A stretch of DNA of 39,951 nt from CAXTTV01 sp964247295 (GCA_964247295.1 CAXTTV010000022.1:1-39951), one strand, 5' to 3'. Numbered from the stretch's first letter, positions 8,449 through 17,285 are shown. Made by a program: numbers and translations. Notes: a model not told the origin generated them from the letters alone.

Positions 8449-9393
8449 ATGCGTACGCTCAACCTGCATCAGCTCGCGACCTTTCAGATTGTCGCCAAAC
8501 ATTGTAGTTATGTTCGCGCAGCCGAAGAGCTACATTTCAGCCAGCCAGCGGTTTCAGCTCAGATCCGCCAGTTGGAAGAGTCATTGGGAGTCAAATTGTT
8601 CGACCAGATTGGGCGTAAAACGCATCTTACAAGGGCGGGAGAAGAGCTTTACCTTTACAGCCAGAAGATTTTCTCCGTCATTGACGAAACTCTGGACACC
8701 ATGGAGTCGATCCGCTCCCCCTATTATGGACGTTTAAGTGTAGGAGCAGACACCACCGTTGGTTCTTATGTCATACCGGATCTGCTAGGGAAATTTCACC
8801 AGATCTATCCCAACGTTGAGATTACGCTTGACGTGCTGAACCGTGCCGCCCTGGTGGAGGCTCTTGTAAGCAACCGTGTCGATATGGCAGTTATGGGCAA
8901 AGTCCCGGCTGATATCCCGACCGTGATCGAACCATTCGCACCCAACGAGCTGGTGCTAGTTGCCGCTCCCACCCATCGGCTGGCCGGTCGCAGCAATATC
9001 TCATTTTCAGAACTGGCTCGTGAGCACTTTCTTCTACGCGAGCCAGGATCTGGCACCCGCGCCGCCCTGGAGGTTGTTTTTCAAGAGGCGGGCCTGCCGC
9101 TGGATATCTGCATGCAGGTTGGAAACAACAGCGCCATCAAAAAAGGCGTAGCCGCCAGCCTGGGGATTGCCCTCCTCTCGCGCGTCGCGCTTGACATGGA
9201 GCTAGAAACCAACCATCTGGTGATCCTTGATGTTGAAGGTTTCCCGATTATTCGGCAGTGGCGGCTGGTACATCTTAAGGACAAGAGCCTCTCGTCCACC
9301 GCGCGCGCCTTCAAATCCTTTCTCTTGCAGCACGCAGATCGTCGGTTGCGCCGCAATCATGCAAGTGAGAAGGCCGTGGTCGAGACAAACTAA
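8449..9393 (+). CDS. LysR-family transcriptional regulator
   Basis: This 314-residue protein has an N-terminal winged helix-turn-helix (about 4-63) with the hallmark SYVRAAEELHFSQPAVSAQI and LGVKLFDQ segments. A periplasmic-binding-like effector domain runs from about 90 to 295 (YGRLSVGADTTVGSYVIPDLL, LREPGSGTR). The N-terminus resembles CbbR/CysB-type regulators. Such proteins bind DNA as tetramers and respond to a small metabolite. The lyase gene starts 19 bases after the stop, so the two are probably co-transcribed, and the lyase substrate or product is a plausible effector. The ribosome site is weak (GAGGG). Paired dyads upstream suggest autoregulation. Confidence 0.93.
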   Translation: MRTLNLHQLATFQIVAKHCSYVRAAEELHFSQPAVSAQIRQLEESLGVKLFDQIGRKTHLTRAGEELYLYSQKIFSVIDETLDTMESIRSPYYGRLSVGADTTVGSYVIPDLLGKFHQIYPNVEITLDVLNRAALVEALVSNRVDMAVMGKVPADIPTVIEPFAPNELVLVAAPTHRLAGRSNISFSELAREHFLLREPGSGTRAALEVVFQEAGLPLDICMQVGNNSAIKKGVAASLGIALLSRVALDMELETNHLVILDVEGFPIIRQWRLVHLKDKSLSSTARAFKSFLLQHADRRLRRNHASEKAVVETN

Positions 9394-9412
9394 AAACAAA
9401 GGTGTTTTTCTT

Positions 9413-10351
9413 ATGCAGCAGAATATTGATTTTACAGACCAGATGGTCATGCCCCGCGATTTTATTGTGCGCCGCTCCGAGCTTACCGTTCCCGGCCACA
9501 GCCTGAAGATGATGGCTAAGGCCGCCGCCTCCACCGCTGACCAAGTGATGTTTGATCTAGAGGATGCCTGTGCCGTCTCTCAGAAAGTCGCGGCGCGCCA
9601 GACCCTCATCGAAGCCCTCAAAACCCTGGATTTTCGTGGGAAGATCCGTACCTTCCGCCCCAATAATATCCGCACAAAATTCTTTTATCGGGACCTGATA
9701 GAAGTAGTTGAGGCCGCCGGCCAATTTCTGGATGGTATCGTCATTCCCAAATGTGATGGCCCCGAAGATATCCTTTTCGTGGATCGTCTGCTTTCCGGGA
9801 TTGAAGAGAACATGGGTTTTGAGATTGGTCGCATCAAGTTGGAAGTGCTTATCGAGTCGGCGAACGCAGTATTGCATGCCGAAGGGATCGCCAAAAGCAC
9901 CCCCCGTATGGGAGGATTGATCTTTGGTCTGGTAGATTATGCCGGAGATATTGGAGCGCAGGAGACCGGGGCGGAACAATTCTTCTATTATAATTACGCC
10001 AAAGCCAAATGTATCGCCGCCGCGCGCGCGGCTGGGATCAGTGCCGTTGATGGGGTTACGCTCGCGATCCGCGATCCTGAGGCCTGCCGGCGAGATGCGC
10101 GGATGGGAGCGCGAATGGGCTTTGACGGCAAATGGGCCATTCACCCTTCCCAGATCGAGATCATCAACGAAGCCTATTCGCCCAGCGCTGAAGAGATTGC
10201 CACCGCTCAAAGAATCGTCGAAGCGTATCAGCAGGCTGATATTCAGAATGGACTGGGCGCGATTGTCATTGATGACCAGATGATTGATGCTGCTCAACTA
10301 CGGCTAGAGTGGAGACGACTCACTATCGCTCGGAAAGCAGGACTCCTTTAG
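9413..10351 (+). CDS. HpcH/HpaI aldolase / CitE-like CoA-ester lyase
   Basis: This 312-residue TIM-barrel protein is of the CitE/malyl-CoA lyase group, Mg-dependent enzymes that cleave or form C-C bonds in malyl-CoA, methylmalyl-CoA, citramalyl-CoA or citryl-CoA. Visible signatures are VPGHSLKMM near the N-terminus, MFDLEDACA (metal/acid region), RPNNIRTKF, LEVLIESANAVLHAEGI and KWAIHPSQIEIIN. The reading frame is open back to 9227 inside the LysR gene. The start at 9413 is chosen because the family N-terminus begins here and AAAGGTG lies about 9 bases upstream. No partner citrate-lyase subunits are nearby, which argues for a stand-alone lyase. The exact substrate is unknown. Confidence 0.88.
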   Translation: MQQNIDFTDQMVMPRDFIVRRSELTVPGHSLKMMAKAAASTADQVMFDLEDACAVSQKVAARQTLIEALKTLDFRGKIRTFRPNNIRTKFFYRDLIEVVEAAGQFLDGIVIPKCDGPEDILFVDRLLSGIEENMGFEIGRIKLEVLIESANAVLHAEGIAKSTPRMGGLIFGLVDYAGDIGAQETGAEQFFYYNYAKAKCIAAARAAGISAVDGVTLAIRDPEACRRDARMGARMGFDGKWAIHPSQIEIINEAYSPSAEEIATAQRIVEAYQQADIQNGLGAIVIDDQMIDAAQLRLEWRRLTIARKAGLL

Positions 10352-10370
10352 TACAGAGCTTTTTCATTTT

Positions 10371-10452
10371 GGAAAGAAAGGGGGTCCAGGAAGGCTGGAG
10401 CGGGTCTCAGAAGGTGAGCATCGTCCCCGCTCATCTCCTCCCCCTCTTTCTT
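10371..10452 (+). other. Large imperfect hairpin after the lyase gene
   Basis: A left arm AAGAAAGGGGG (10375-10384) can pair with the CCCCC/TTTCTT stretch at 10440-10452, and an inner pair GAGCGGG / CCCGCTC (10398-10404, 10426-10432) closes a smaller loop. No T-run follows directly, so a Rho-independent terminator is doubtful. It could be an mRNA 3-prime end structure or a small structured RNA. Confidence 0.3.
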
Positions 10453-10510
10453 GTCGTCGAATATGCCTCAAAAGAGAAATAAATGGCTCTGCCCCTTTAG
10501 TAGGGTGATC

Positions 10511-10539
10511 TTGTAAAAATCGAGAATTTTGTGGATAAT
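10511..10539 (+). promoter_or_regulatory. Candidate sigma70-type promoter for the HAMP protein gene
   Basis: TTGTAA (10511-10516) and GATAAT (10534-10539) are 17 bases apart. This would give an AT-rich leader of about 110 bases before the start at 10660. Confidence 0.45.
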
Positions 10540-10659
10540 TATAAAAAACACTATTTTGCGAAACAATTTTATATAGAAATATATGGCTGATCCTTACGCG
10601 TATGTGTGTACACTACGTCCTGAAGTTGATGGTAAGATGTACAAGGACAAGGAGGATTT

Positions 10660-11775
10660 ATGAACAATCAATTTCCGAATTATCCATCTGATCCTCGCCA
10701 GATGCAAGATCAGCGGGAGATGCGAAAAAATACACCGAGTCAGAATACTGCCTCAGAAAATCATAAACAATCGCTTCCACGGCGTCTTATAAATGGGTGG
10801 TTTGCCCTTACATCGCCGCCCATGCCGGTCCTCAAAGCCAGCCTGCATGAGTGGGAGAGTTACAGACGGGGACGCTTAGCCAGCATCACTCTTTTGATCC
10901 TATTCATCATCGTTTTTTCGTTCATGCTCTCAATCTTCAAAATTAGTAACACCAACCTGTTTATTTTCAACCTTTCGGGTATCGTTCTGCTACTCTTAAT
11001 GATCACCATCGCACAACTCAACCGTTTCGGCTTTACACAGATTGCCGCGATCCTGATGGCCTTCGTCATCAATGCCGGTATCGCAGTGACCCTCCTAAGT
11101 GTTTCAGGTGGTCTTGGGCTTATTAACCTGCCTTTGTTCGATGTTTTAATTGCCTCAGAACTGATTATTGTCTCGCTTCTCACCCCCGAATACGTATTTG
11201 TCGTGATGATCATCAACATAATTTTCACCGTTCTCGACATTGTGTTCGAGCGCCATGCCCCTGACTTAACTAATTATATCAGGATGTCCGGTGGACTTCT
11301 GGTCATTATTCGTCCGGTGACGCTTGAGATCATCGTCGCCCTGGTCAGCTATCTTTGGGTAAGGAGCGCATTGCGAGCGATCCAACGAGCGGATAAGGCT
11401 GAGGCTGTAGCTCAACTGCAGCAGACCATCGCCGAGCAGGAACATCTCGCCGCCCAACAGAAGCTGTTCCTGGAGCGCAGTATCCAGTATCTGGTTGACA
11501 CCCAGCGGAAGGTCGCGAACGGGGATTTTAATGCTCGGGTACCGCTTACCAATGACAACATCCTCTGGCAGGTCGCCGGCTCCTTTAACAATCTATTATC
11601 GCGTTTCCAGCGCCTGCGTCAAGACTCAATTGAGCTTCAAAAGGTGCAGCAGGATCTTCCCCGGCTGGCTGCCGCAATCCGTGAAATCAAAAAGGGGAGG
11701 GCCGTGGATGTTGGACGAGGAGGGACCGTGTTAGACCTATTGATTATGGAGCTCAACTCCACGAACCACTTTTGA
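10660..11775 (+). CDS. Six-TM membrane protein with C-terminal HAMP-like domain
   Basis: This is a 371-residue protein. Residues 1-70 are polar. Six hydrophobic segments lie between about 72 and 245 (examples: ITLLILFIIVFSFMLSIF and GIVLLLLMITIAQL). A helical linker rich in Ala/Gln/Glu follows, then a HAMP-like segment (VANGDFNARVPLTNDN, with a second helix ending in NNLLSRFQRL), and a short tail. HAMP domains pass signals between membrane helices and an output domain, but no kinase, cyclase or methyl-accepting domain follows. It could partner another signalling protein. AAGGAGG upstream gives a strong ribosome site. No operon partner: the next gene is convergent. Confidence 0.75.
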   Translation: MNNQFPNYPSDPRQMQDQREMRKNTPSQNTASENHKQSLPRRLINGWFALTSPPMPVLKASLHEWESYRRGRLASITLLILFIIVFSFMLSIFKISNTNLFIFNLSGIVLLLLMITIAQLNRFGFTQIAAILMAFVINAGIAVTLLSVSGGLGLINLPLFDVLIASELIIVSLLTPEYVFVVMIINIIFTVLDIVFERHAPDLTNYIRMSGGLLVIIRPVTLEIIVALVSYLWVRSALRAIQRADKAEAVAQLQQTIAEQEHLAAQQKLFLERSIQYLVDTQRKVANGDFNARVPLTNDNILWQVAGSFNNLLSRFQRLRQDSIELQKVQQDLPRLAAAIREIKKGRAVDVGRGGTVLDLLIMELNSTNHF

Positions 11776-11788
11776 AAAGAAAAATAAA

Positions 11789-11813
11789 CTCCCTCAGCTT
11801 CTGGCTGGGGGAG
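11789..11813 (-). terminator. Rho-independent terminator between convergent genes
   Basis: A 10-bp stem (CTCCCTCAGC, loop of five, GCTGGGGGAG) is followed on the minus strand by TTTATTTTTCTTTTC, fitting a terminator for the dienelactone hydrolase gene. On the plus strand the stem also lies 13 bases after the HAMP protein stop, but no T-run follows it. Confidence 0.8.
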
Positions 11814-11822
11814 AGTCGGAAC

Positions 11823-12518
11823 CTATTTCAAATGATCTTGTAAAAACTTTACCGCTAGCGGCCAGGCTTCAGAGGCCGCCTTTTCATCACCCATGCCATG
11901 CATAGGATTAATAAAGGCATGGCCGGCATCGTATACCTTCAGCGTGAAGTCTTTGCCCGCATCCTTATAAAGCCGCTCAATCTTTTCTCTTTGCTCCTGC
12001 GGGACGCTATCGTCGCGGCTGCCATAAACCGCCAGGACCGGAACGTTGACCTTCGCCACCTCTTCAGGAGAGGGATCGTACCCACCACCGTAGAAAGGGA
12101 CCAGGGCTCCCAGGTCAGCATAACGAGCAGCCGTTGTATAGGCAAGAAAGCCGCCGCCGCAGAATCCCATCAGACCAAGCGTTTTGGGATCAACATATGG
12201 CATCGCCTTTACCGTATCCAGCGCTCCAATGATCTCATTGACCGCTTTATCCACATTTTTACGCATCATCATAACCATTTTTTGAGCATCATCTGGTTCG
12301 GTCGCCACCTTCCCATGATAAAGGTCAGGGACCGCGACCACAAAGCCCGTAGTCGCCAGTTTCTGAGCCAGATCCTGAATATGAGGCTCGATCCCCCACC
12401 ACTCCTGGATCAGCACCATACCGGGATGTTTAGCATCATCATCGGGTTGGGCCACAAAGGCGTAAGCGTTATCACCATTTACCTTAAGATCGACGCGTGA
12501 AGTACGTACTACAGCCAT
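11823..12518 (-). CDS. Dienelactone hydrolase family protein
   Basis: This 231-residue alpha/beta hydrolase belongs to the DLH family, which opens enol-lactone rings to maleylacetate in chlorocatechol breakdown and includes many general carboxylesterases. The nucleophile Cys120 sits in GFCGGG, the acid is Asp169/170 in GSRDDSVP and the histidine is His200 in DAGHAF. Spacing closely matches the classical Cys/Asp/His triad. IQEWWGI and VPDLYHG are also family hallmarks. The length is typical and no signal peptide is present, so it is cytosolic. AGGAGA provides the ribosome site. No catechol-pathway genes are nearby, so the native substrate is uncertain. Confidence 0.92.
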   Translation of the reverse strand: MAVVRTSRVDLKVNGDNAYAFVAQPDDDAKHPGMVLIQEWWGIEPHIQDLAQKLATTGFVVAVPDLYHGKVATEPDDAQKMVMMMRKNVDKAVNEIIGALDTVKAMPYVDPKTLGLMGFCGGGFLAYTTAARYADLGALVPFYGGGYDPSPEEVAKVNVPVLAVYGSRDDSVPQEQREKIERLYKDAGKDFTLKVYDAGHAFINPMHGMGDEKAASEAWPLAVKFLQDHLK

Positions 12519-12555
12519 CGAGATATCTCCTATTTTTTTTAGAAATAATGGAACA

Positions 12556-12586
12556 GTCGCTCCTGAAGAAGCGACACATCATTATA
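12556..12586 (-). promoter_or_regulatory. Minus-strand -10 box with a 5-prime leader hairpin
   Basis: A perfect TATAAT (12581-12586 on the minus strand) would place transcription start near 12574. The transcript would begin almost directly with a hairpin, GTCGCT / AGCGAC (12556-12575). No good -35 box is seen, so this promoter may need an activator. Confidence 0.45.
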
Positions 12587-12648
12587 TCGCATAGATAGCT
12601 GGTAAGTGCAGGCGAGGGGTGAAGAGGGAGCGTAACAAAAGAAGAGCG

Positions 12649-14406
12649 TTAGCTGAGCATGCCCCAGGGCTTAATGCGTCTGCGAGCTTTTTGGGCCTCC
12701 TGCGCATTGCCAAGAGCCTCATACACCTCAGCCTTAAGTTGCCAGGCGCGGGGATAGCTGCGATCCTGCTCTGTTGCTTCGTTAAGGGCATCGAGAGCCG
12801 CGCGATGGTGGCCCATATGGATCAACGCCTCGGCTTTGTTACACCAGGCCACCGCATTGCGCGGGTTAATCATCAGAGCGCGTGTGTAGTCCTCAACCGC
12901 CCCCGCATAATCTCGAAGCGAAGTGCGAACATTTCCCAGACCATTCCAGGCTTGAAAGCTGTGGGGATCGATCGCCAGGGCCTGTTGATACGAGGCGATA
13001 GCCTCCTCCAGCATATTCATCTCCACCTGCGTATCAGCCTTGCCATTCCAGGCCAGAAGATAGTTGGGATCAAGCGTCAACGCCCGCTCAAAATGGACCA
13101 GGGCCTGTTGATGACGCTGCATACGACTCAGAGTCAGACCGGCGCTAACCCAGACCACCGCGCTCTCAGGATACAGCTCGGTTGCCTGTTGGTAGATCTC
13201 AAAGGCCTTCCGATAATTTCCCTGGTTATAGAGCGCAGTCCCTTTGCCATTGAGCGCATAAAAATTATTGGGCTCCAGCATTAGCGCCTCTTCATAGGCC
13301 TGGAGAGCCTGGGCGTACTGCCCCCGGTACAGATACTGATTTGCCTCCTCGTACCGCTCCTCAACCGTACCTGTCGCTTTTACGCGTACCGCCGATCGGC
13401 GCGCCGTTGCGCTATGAGTGCGCATCCCACCGGAGGCCAGCAAAGGAGACATTGTGGAAGAGCTTGTAATCCTGCGGATATTGCCGCGCGTCTCATTTTT
13501 TACGCTCTGGGTAGCCTGTCGTACCTGAGGCTGGCGATACGACGCCTCATAGCGTTGCAGAAACTCCAACATATCGCTAAAGCGTTCTTCTGGTCTGGTG
13601 GCCAGAGCCTTGAGGACCACCGCATCCAGAGCTGCCGGTAGCGCCACATTAAAGCGAGACGGAGGAGGGATCGGGCCACCCATCGGATCATGTGGATGGT
13701 AGCCCGTCAACATCTCATACAAAACCACCGCGCTCCCATATTGATCACTGCGCAGATCCACCACGCCCGTAGCTTGCTCGGGAGCCATATAACCGACCGT
13801 ACCGCGTACCGTCACTGTTTTCCCGCTGCGAGCTCCGGGTTCCAGCGCGCGCGCGATCCCGAAGTCGGTAATCACCAATCGATGATCCTCCTGATGGATC
13901 AGAATATTCTCGGGCTTGATATCGCGGTGAATAATTGGGCGGGCGCGAGTATGAGCGTAGTGGAGAGCACTGACCAGTTGACGGAAATTATGGCTTGTCT
14001 CCTCCATAGGTAGGGGACCGCTGGCCGCAGCCAGCCGGGTACGCAGAGAGCCCGACGTATAAAGAGGCATCACCAGAAAATAGCTAGGGCCATCTTTCCC
14101 ATAATCCAGGATTGGCGCGATATTTGGATGATCCAGCGTCGCGGCGATCCTGGCCTCGCGTAGAAAATGCTCATGTTCGCTCGTAGTCGTCTTGCTAGGC
14201 AGCAGAACCTTAATTGCCACATGGCGAGACAGATTGCGATCCAGCCCACGGAAGACCGCAGCATACCCCCCTTTGCTCAGTAAAGCCTCAACTATATAGC
14301 GGTTCACCAAAGCCGTTCCCAGGAGAGGAAGCGCACAGGCTCGACAGAAGGGCTCGCTGTCGCGATTCTCATATCCGCATTCAGTAACATCAGCGCAGCG
14401 TCGCAT
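12649..14406 (-). CDS. Ser/Thr protein kinase with N-terminal zinc ribbon and C-terminal TPRs
   Basis: This is a 585-residue cytosolic kinase. A zinc-ribbon-like start has Cys at 4, 10, 21 and 24. A Hanks-type kinase domain covers about 37-295: VAIK Lys66, HRDIKPEN with Asp162, DFG Asp181, and an APEQ activation-segment end. A linker of about 70 residues follows, then seven TPR units of 34 residues (for example NGKGTALYNQGNYRKAFEIY) to the C-terminus. TPR arrays would recruit partners or substrates. It lies 44 bases after the N-lobe/TPR gene, whose zinc ribbon has the same cysteine spacing, so the two are probably one operon. GGAGGAGG precedes the start. The substrate is unknown. Confidence 0.93.
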   Translation of the reverse strand: MRRCADVTECGYENRDSEPFCRACALPLLGTALVNRYIVEALLSKGGYAAVFRGLDRNLSRHVAIKVLLPSKTTTSEHEHFLREARIAATLDHPNIAPILDYGKDGPSYFLVMPLYTSGSLRTRLAAASGPLPMEETSHNFRQLVSALHYAHTRARPIIHRDIKPENILIHQEDHRLVITDFGIARALEPGARSGKTVTVRGTVGYMAPEQATGVVDLRSDQYGSAVVLYEMLTGYHPHDPMGGPIPPPSRFNVALPAALDAVVLKALATRPEERFSDMLEFLQRYEASYRQPQVRQATQSVKNETRGNIRRITSSSTMSPLLASGGMRTHSATARRSAVRVKATGTVEERYEEANQYLYRGQYAQALQAYEEALMLEPNNFYALNGKGTALYNQGNYRKAFEIYQQATELYPESAVVWVSAGLTLSRMQRHQQALVHFERALTLDPNYLLAWNGKADTQVEMNMLEEAIASYQQALAIDPHSFQAWNGLGNVRTSLRDYAGAVEDYTRALMINPRNAVAWCNKAEALIHMGHHRAALDALNEATEQDRSYPRAWQLKAEVYEALGNAQEAQKARRRIKPWGMLS

Positions 14407-14450
14407 ATCCTCCTCCGAGTCTCTTTCTACAAGTATTCAATACGAAGCCC

Positions 14451-16112
14451 CTAAGCCTGAGCCTGTTGCTCTAAGGAACGTGCCCAATCCTGACAGGATT
14501 GAGCCTCTGCCCCGCGTCCCAATTTTTCAAGTACAACTGCTTTGTTATACCAGGCATCAGGCTCATCGGGCGCGAAAGAAGTTGCCTGATCAAAAGCTGC
14601 CAGGGCCTCTTCCAGACGGCCTAGCGTATAAAGCGAGAGACCTTTATTATTCCAGGCCGCGATATAATGCACATCCACAGCTAGAGCATGATCGAACGCC
14701 ACCATCGCCTCCTCATCCCGTTTCATCTCATGAAGCAGACTACCCTTGTTATACCAGGCAGAGATCAGACCGCTATCGTACTTAAGCGCATGGTCATAGG
14801 ATGCGAGAGCGTCTTCGTATCTATGGAGAGCAGCTAAAACGTTGCCTCGATTATACCACGTCCCCGCTAGAGTAGAATCATATTGTATAGAGCGATCATA
14901 ATCTGCCAGGGCCTCATCGTAACGCTTCAGATCGCGCAGATCGTTGGCTTTATCAAACCAGAGTATTGGGTTTTGCGGTTCCAGCCTTAAAGAGCGTTCA
15001 TGCAGAGGGAGTGCCTCATCGGGCTTTCTTAAACGTCTAAGAATGTTGCCCTTAATATCCCAGAGGGCTGCGGACGCCTGTTCAAGATTCAGAGCGTGGT
15101 TAATCGCGATCAACGCATCATCGTAGCGCTGAAGGCTATATAGCGTATCGCTCATCGCTTGCCAGATAATACTTTGATTGGGATCAAGCAGTAGTGCTCG
15201 ATCGAACGCCTCCAGAGCCTCTTCTCCCCGATTAAGCTCGGCCAGCGTCATCCCGCGAGCGCTCCAGGCGAACACATAATTAGGATTATGGGCCAGAGCC
15301 TGATCGTAGCAGTACATCTCTTCATCGAAGCGGCGCATCTCATGAAGCACACTGGCGCGCGAATTCCAGAGATCTGGATCGTTTGGTTGGAACGAGAGCG
15401 CCTGATCAAAATACGCCAGAGCCTCCTCGGCACGTCCCAGCAGCAGCAACGTTGTTCCTTTACCGGTAAAACCTTCAATCGAGATTGGATCAAGGGCCAG
15501 GGCCGCATCATAACCGGTCAGGGCCGCGTCATAAGTACAGCGTTCATAAGCCTGGTTCGCGTAATCTAACCAATCTTGAGCACTTTCTGGCTTTCTGGCT
15601 TGCCTTTGAGGAGGAGGAGGAGCCATTCTATTTCCCCTCTCGGGTTTCATGATCGCCGGGCGGATCTCAGTCAAGACCATAGCTTCATCTGTATCAATTT
15701 GAGGTTCCTGAAACGCCTCTAACGGATAAGCAGGGGTTAAGCGCTCCTGACCACTTACAGATTTAACCAGGAACGCCACCGGGCCATCCTCACCATAGTC
15801 GGTGACCCGGACACTTTTGGGGTCCTGAACGCTAGCAGAGAGCGAGGCTGCGAAATCGGCATCCTGGAGAAATTCCTTACGGGTTTCCGGGCTGCTTTTG
15901 AGTGGACGTAGAACGCGAAGCATGACAGGTAGTCCTAGTTGGCGATCAATCCCCTGGAGCGAGACCGTTTCTCGATCTTTACCCGCGAATTGTTGCACCT
16001 GGTATCTCTCTTTGAGGACTGAATCCTGTAGCGGGAGGCCACAATGGGCGCAGAACCGCGCATTTTCGCGGTTGAGAGTGCCGCATTCTCCTGCATCTAA
16101 ACACATCCTCAT
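14451..16112 (-). CDS. Zinc-ribbon, degenerate kinase N-lobe and 11-TPR protein
   Basis: This is a 553-residue protein. Cys at 4, 10, 21 and 24 match the downstream kinase exactly. Residues 34-125 align with that kinase's N-lobe (RYQVQQFAGKDRETVSLQGI; then DYGEDGPVAFLV against DYGKDGPSYFLV). The VAIK lysine is replaced (VMLR), and the rest of the kinase, including HRD and DFG, is absent. A short linker leads to eleven 34-residue TPRs from about 180 to the end. It therefore should not phosphorylate, and is better seen as a scaffold or regulator of its operon partner. A perfect TTGACA promoter lies upstream. Start choice between Met1 and Met3 is uncertain; GGAAGGG lies upstream of both. Confidence 0.85.
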   Translation of the reverse strand: MRMCLDAGECGTLNRENARFCAHCGLPLQDSVLKERYQVQQFAGKDRETVSLQGIDRQLGLPVMLRVLRPLKSSPETRKEFLQDADFAASLSASVQDPKSVRVTDYGEDGPVAFLVKSVSGQERLTPAYPLEAFQEPQIDTDEAMVLTEIRPAIMKPERGNRMAPPPPQRQARKPESAQDWLDYANQAYERCTYDAALTGYDAALALDPISIEGFTGKGTTLLLLGRAEEALAYFDQALSFQPNDPDLWNSRASVLHEMRRFDEEMYCYDQALAHNPNYVFAWSARGMTLAELNRGEEALEAFDRALLLDPNQSIIWQAMSDTLYSLQRYDDALIAINHALNLEQASAALWDIKGNILRRLRKPDEALPLHERSLRLEPQNPILWFDKANDLRDLKRYDEALADYDRSIQYDSTLAGTWYNRGNVLAALHRYEDALASYDHALKYDSGLISAWYNKGSLLHEMKRDEEAMVAFDHALAVDVHYIAAWNNKGLSLYTLGRLEEALAAFDQATSFAPDEPDAWYNKAVVLEKLGRGAEAQSCQDWARSLEQQAQA

Positions 16113-16177
16113 AGTACCATCATCCCTTCCTACTTTCGCGCAGAAATATATATCTGTTCATTATGGGTTGAGCCTTT

Positions 16178-16206
16178 ACTTTACGGATAAGCAATTGTTT
16201 TGTCAA
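16178..16206 (-). promoter_or_regulatory. Promoter for the zinc-ribbon TPR/kinase operon
   Basis: On the minus strand, TTGACA (16201-16206) and TAAAGT (16178-16183) are separated by exactly 17 bases. Transcription would start near 16171, about 60 bases ahead of the first gene. Confidence 0.55.
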
Positions 16207-16419
16207 TCAATACGTAACCAGTCATATTTTCGCTGGGTTTACAATGAATATATTTCTGCCTTTTCTCAATACAGACTACCCCTATATAGCAGTACGCTTT
16301 TCATCCTGTTGTTATAATTTTCTATGACTTTTGGGTTAACAAATTATACCGTTGTTTGCTCCTTGTGGGTTGAAATGAGTAATGCCATAATACTATAACG
16401 ATTGTTGGTACAACTGCGG

Positions 16420-16449
16420 TTGCATTTACTTTCCCCTGATCCTTATAGT
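16420..16449 (+). promoter_or_regulatory. Candidate promoter for the response regulator/histidine kinase operon
   Basis: TTGCAT (16420-16425) and TATAGT (16444-16449) are 18 bases apart, giving a leader of about 75 bases before the start at 16530. Confidence 0.45.
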
Positions 16450-16529
16450 ATCAGATAATGTTGGGTAGAAGAGTGTAAAGACAGATTCCTCAGGTATCAT
16501 TATGACAGAGTTAAGCTTAGGAGACAATC

Positions 16530-17285
16530 ATGTACGAAGATAACCTTAAGGATCGGGAGCGGATTGTGTCTGGTTCTTCAGTTGCTACAGACATCTCTTC
16601 CCAGACGGACCAGGAGGAGCCCAGGTTGATCCGAGTGCTTCTCGCGGATGATCATGCGCTGGTGCGTGAAGGCACCCGCCGTCTTTTAGAGGCGGAGAGT
16701 GATGTTGAGGTTGTGGGTGAGGCCGCCAGTGGTGAGGAGGCGATCGAACTCGTTGAAAGACTGCACCCGAACCTGGCAATTATGGATATCGCTATGCCTG
16801 GCATTGGTGGGATCGAGGCCACCCGCGAGATTAAGCGGCGTTGGCCGGGAACGGCAGTTCTGGTACTCTCTGCCTATAACGATGAGCCCTACCTGATCGC
16901 GCTTCTGGAGGCTGGATCTGCCGGTTTCCTGATGAAGAACGTTCATGGTGAAGAGTTGATTAACGCTGTACGCTCGGTCGCGCGGGGAGACTCTGTGCTT
17001 CAGCCCGCCATCACCGAGAAACTCATGCGCCGCCTCTCGAACCGCACCACTCCTTCGGCCAGCCCTTTTAATATCCTCAGTGATCGCGAGTTTGACGTGT
17101 TGCGCTTAGCTGCTCGTGGTCTTCCAAACAAAGAGATCGCGCGCAGAATGGGACTTAGTATTCGCACAGTTCACAGTCATCTTGCCAACATTTTCAATAA
17201 AATGCACGTGGGTTCTAGAACTGAGGCTGTGTTACAGGCCCTTCGTCAAGGGTTAATCTCATTGCAGGATACATATGACTCTTAG
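16530..17285 (+). CDS. NarL/FixJ-family response regulator
   Basis: This 251-residue protein has a 33-residue polar N-terminal extension, a receiver domain (about 34-152) and a LuxR-type helix-turn-helix (about 180-245). The phosphoacceptor is Asp86 in IMDIAMPG; the acidic pair is in LADDHALVREG and the conserved lysine in FLMKN. The DNA-binding part has LSDREFDVLRLAARGLPNKEI followed by LSIRTVHSHL, as in NarL-type activators. AGGAG precedes the start. The gene overlaps the downstream histidine kinase by 11 bases, which implies co-translation and a cognate pair. Target genes are not apparent. Confidence 0.93.
   Translation: MYEDNLKDRERIVSGSSVATDISSQTDQEEPRLIRVLLADDHALVREGTRRLLEAESDVEVVGEAASGEEAIELVERLHPNLAIMDIAMPGIGGIEATREIKRRWPGTAVLVLSAYNDEPYLIALLEAGSAGFLMKNVHGEELINAVRSVARGDSVLQPAITEKLMRRLSNRTTPSASPFNILSDREFDVLRLAARGLPNKEIARRMGLSIRTVHSHLANIFNKMHVGSRTEAVLQALRQGLISLQDTYDS

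Larger units (their letters stand above)
16113..16529. other. Divergent intergenic control region (417 bp)
   Basis: This AT-rich stretch separates the TPR/kinase operon from the response-regulator operon. It holds one candidate promoter in each direction, listed separately. No coding sequence or RNA gene was recognised. Confidence 0.6.

Noticed and set aside
9227..9412. Longer N-terminus for the CitE-like lyase
   Set aside because: It lies inside the LysR coding region; the family N-terminus and a ribosome site point to 9413.
9557..10297. 246-codon minus-strand open frame
   Set aside because: It is antisense to the well-supported lyase gene and has no domain.
11898..12500. 200-codon plus-strand open frame
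   Set aside because: It is antisense to the dienelactone hydrolase with its intact triad.
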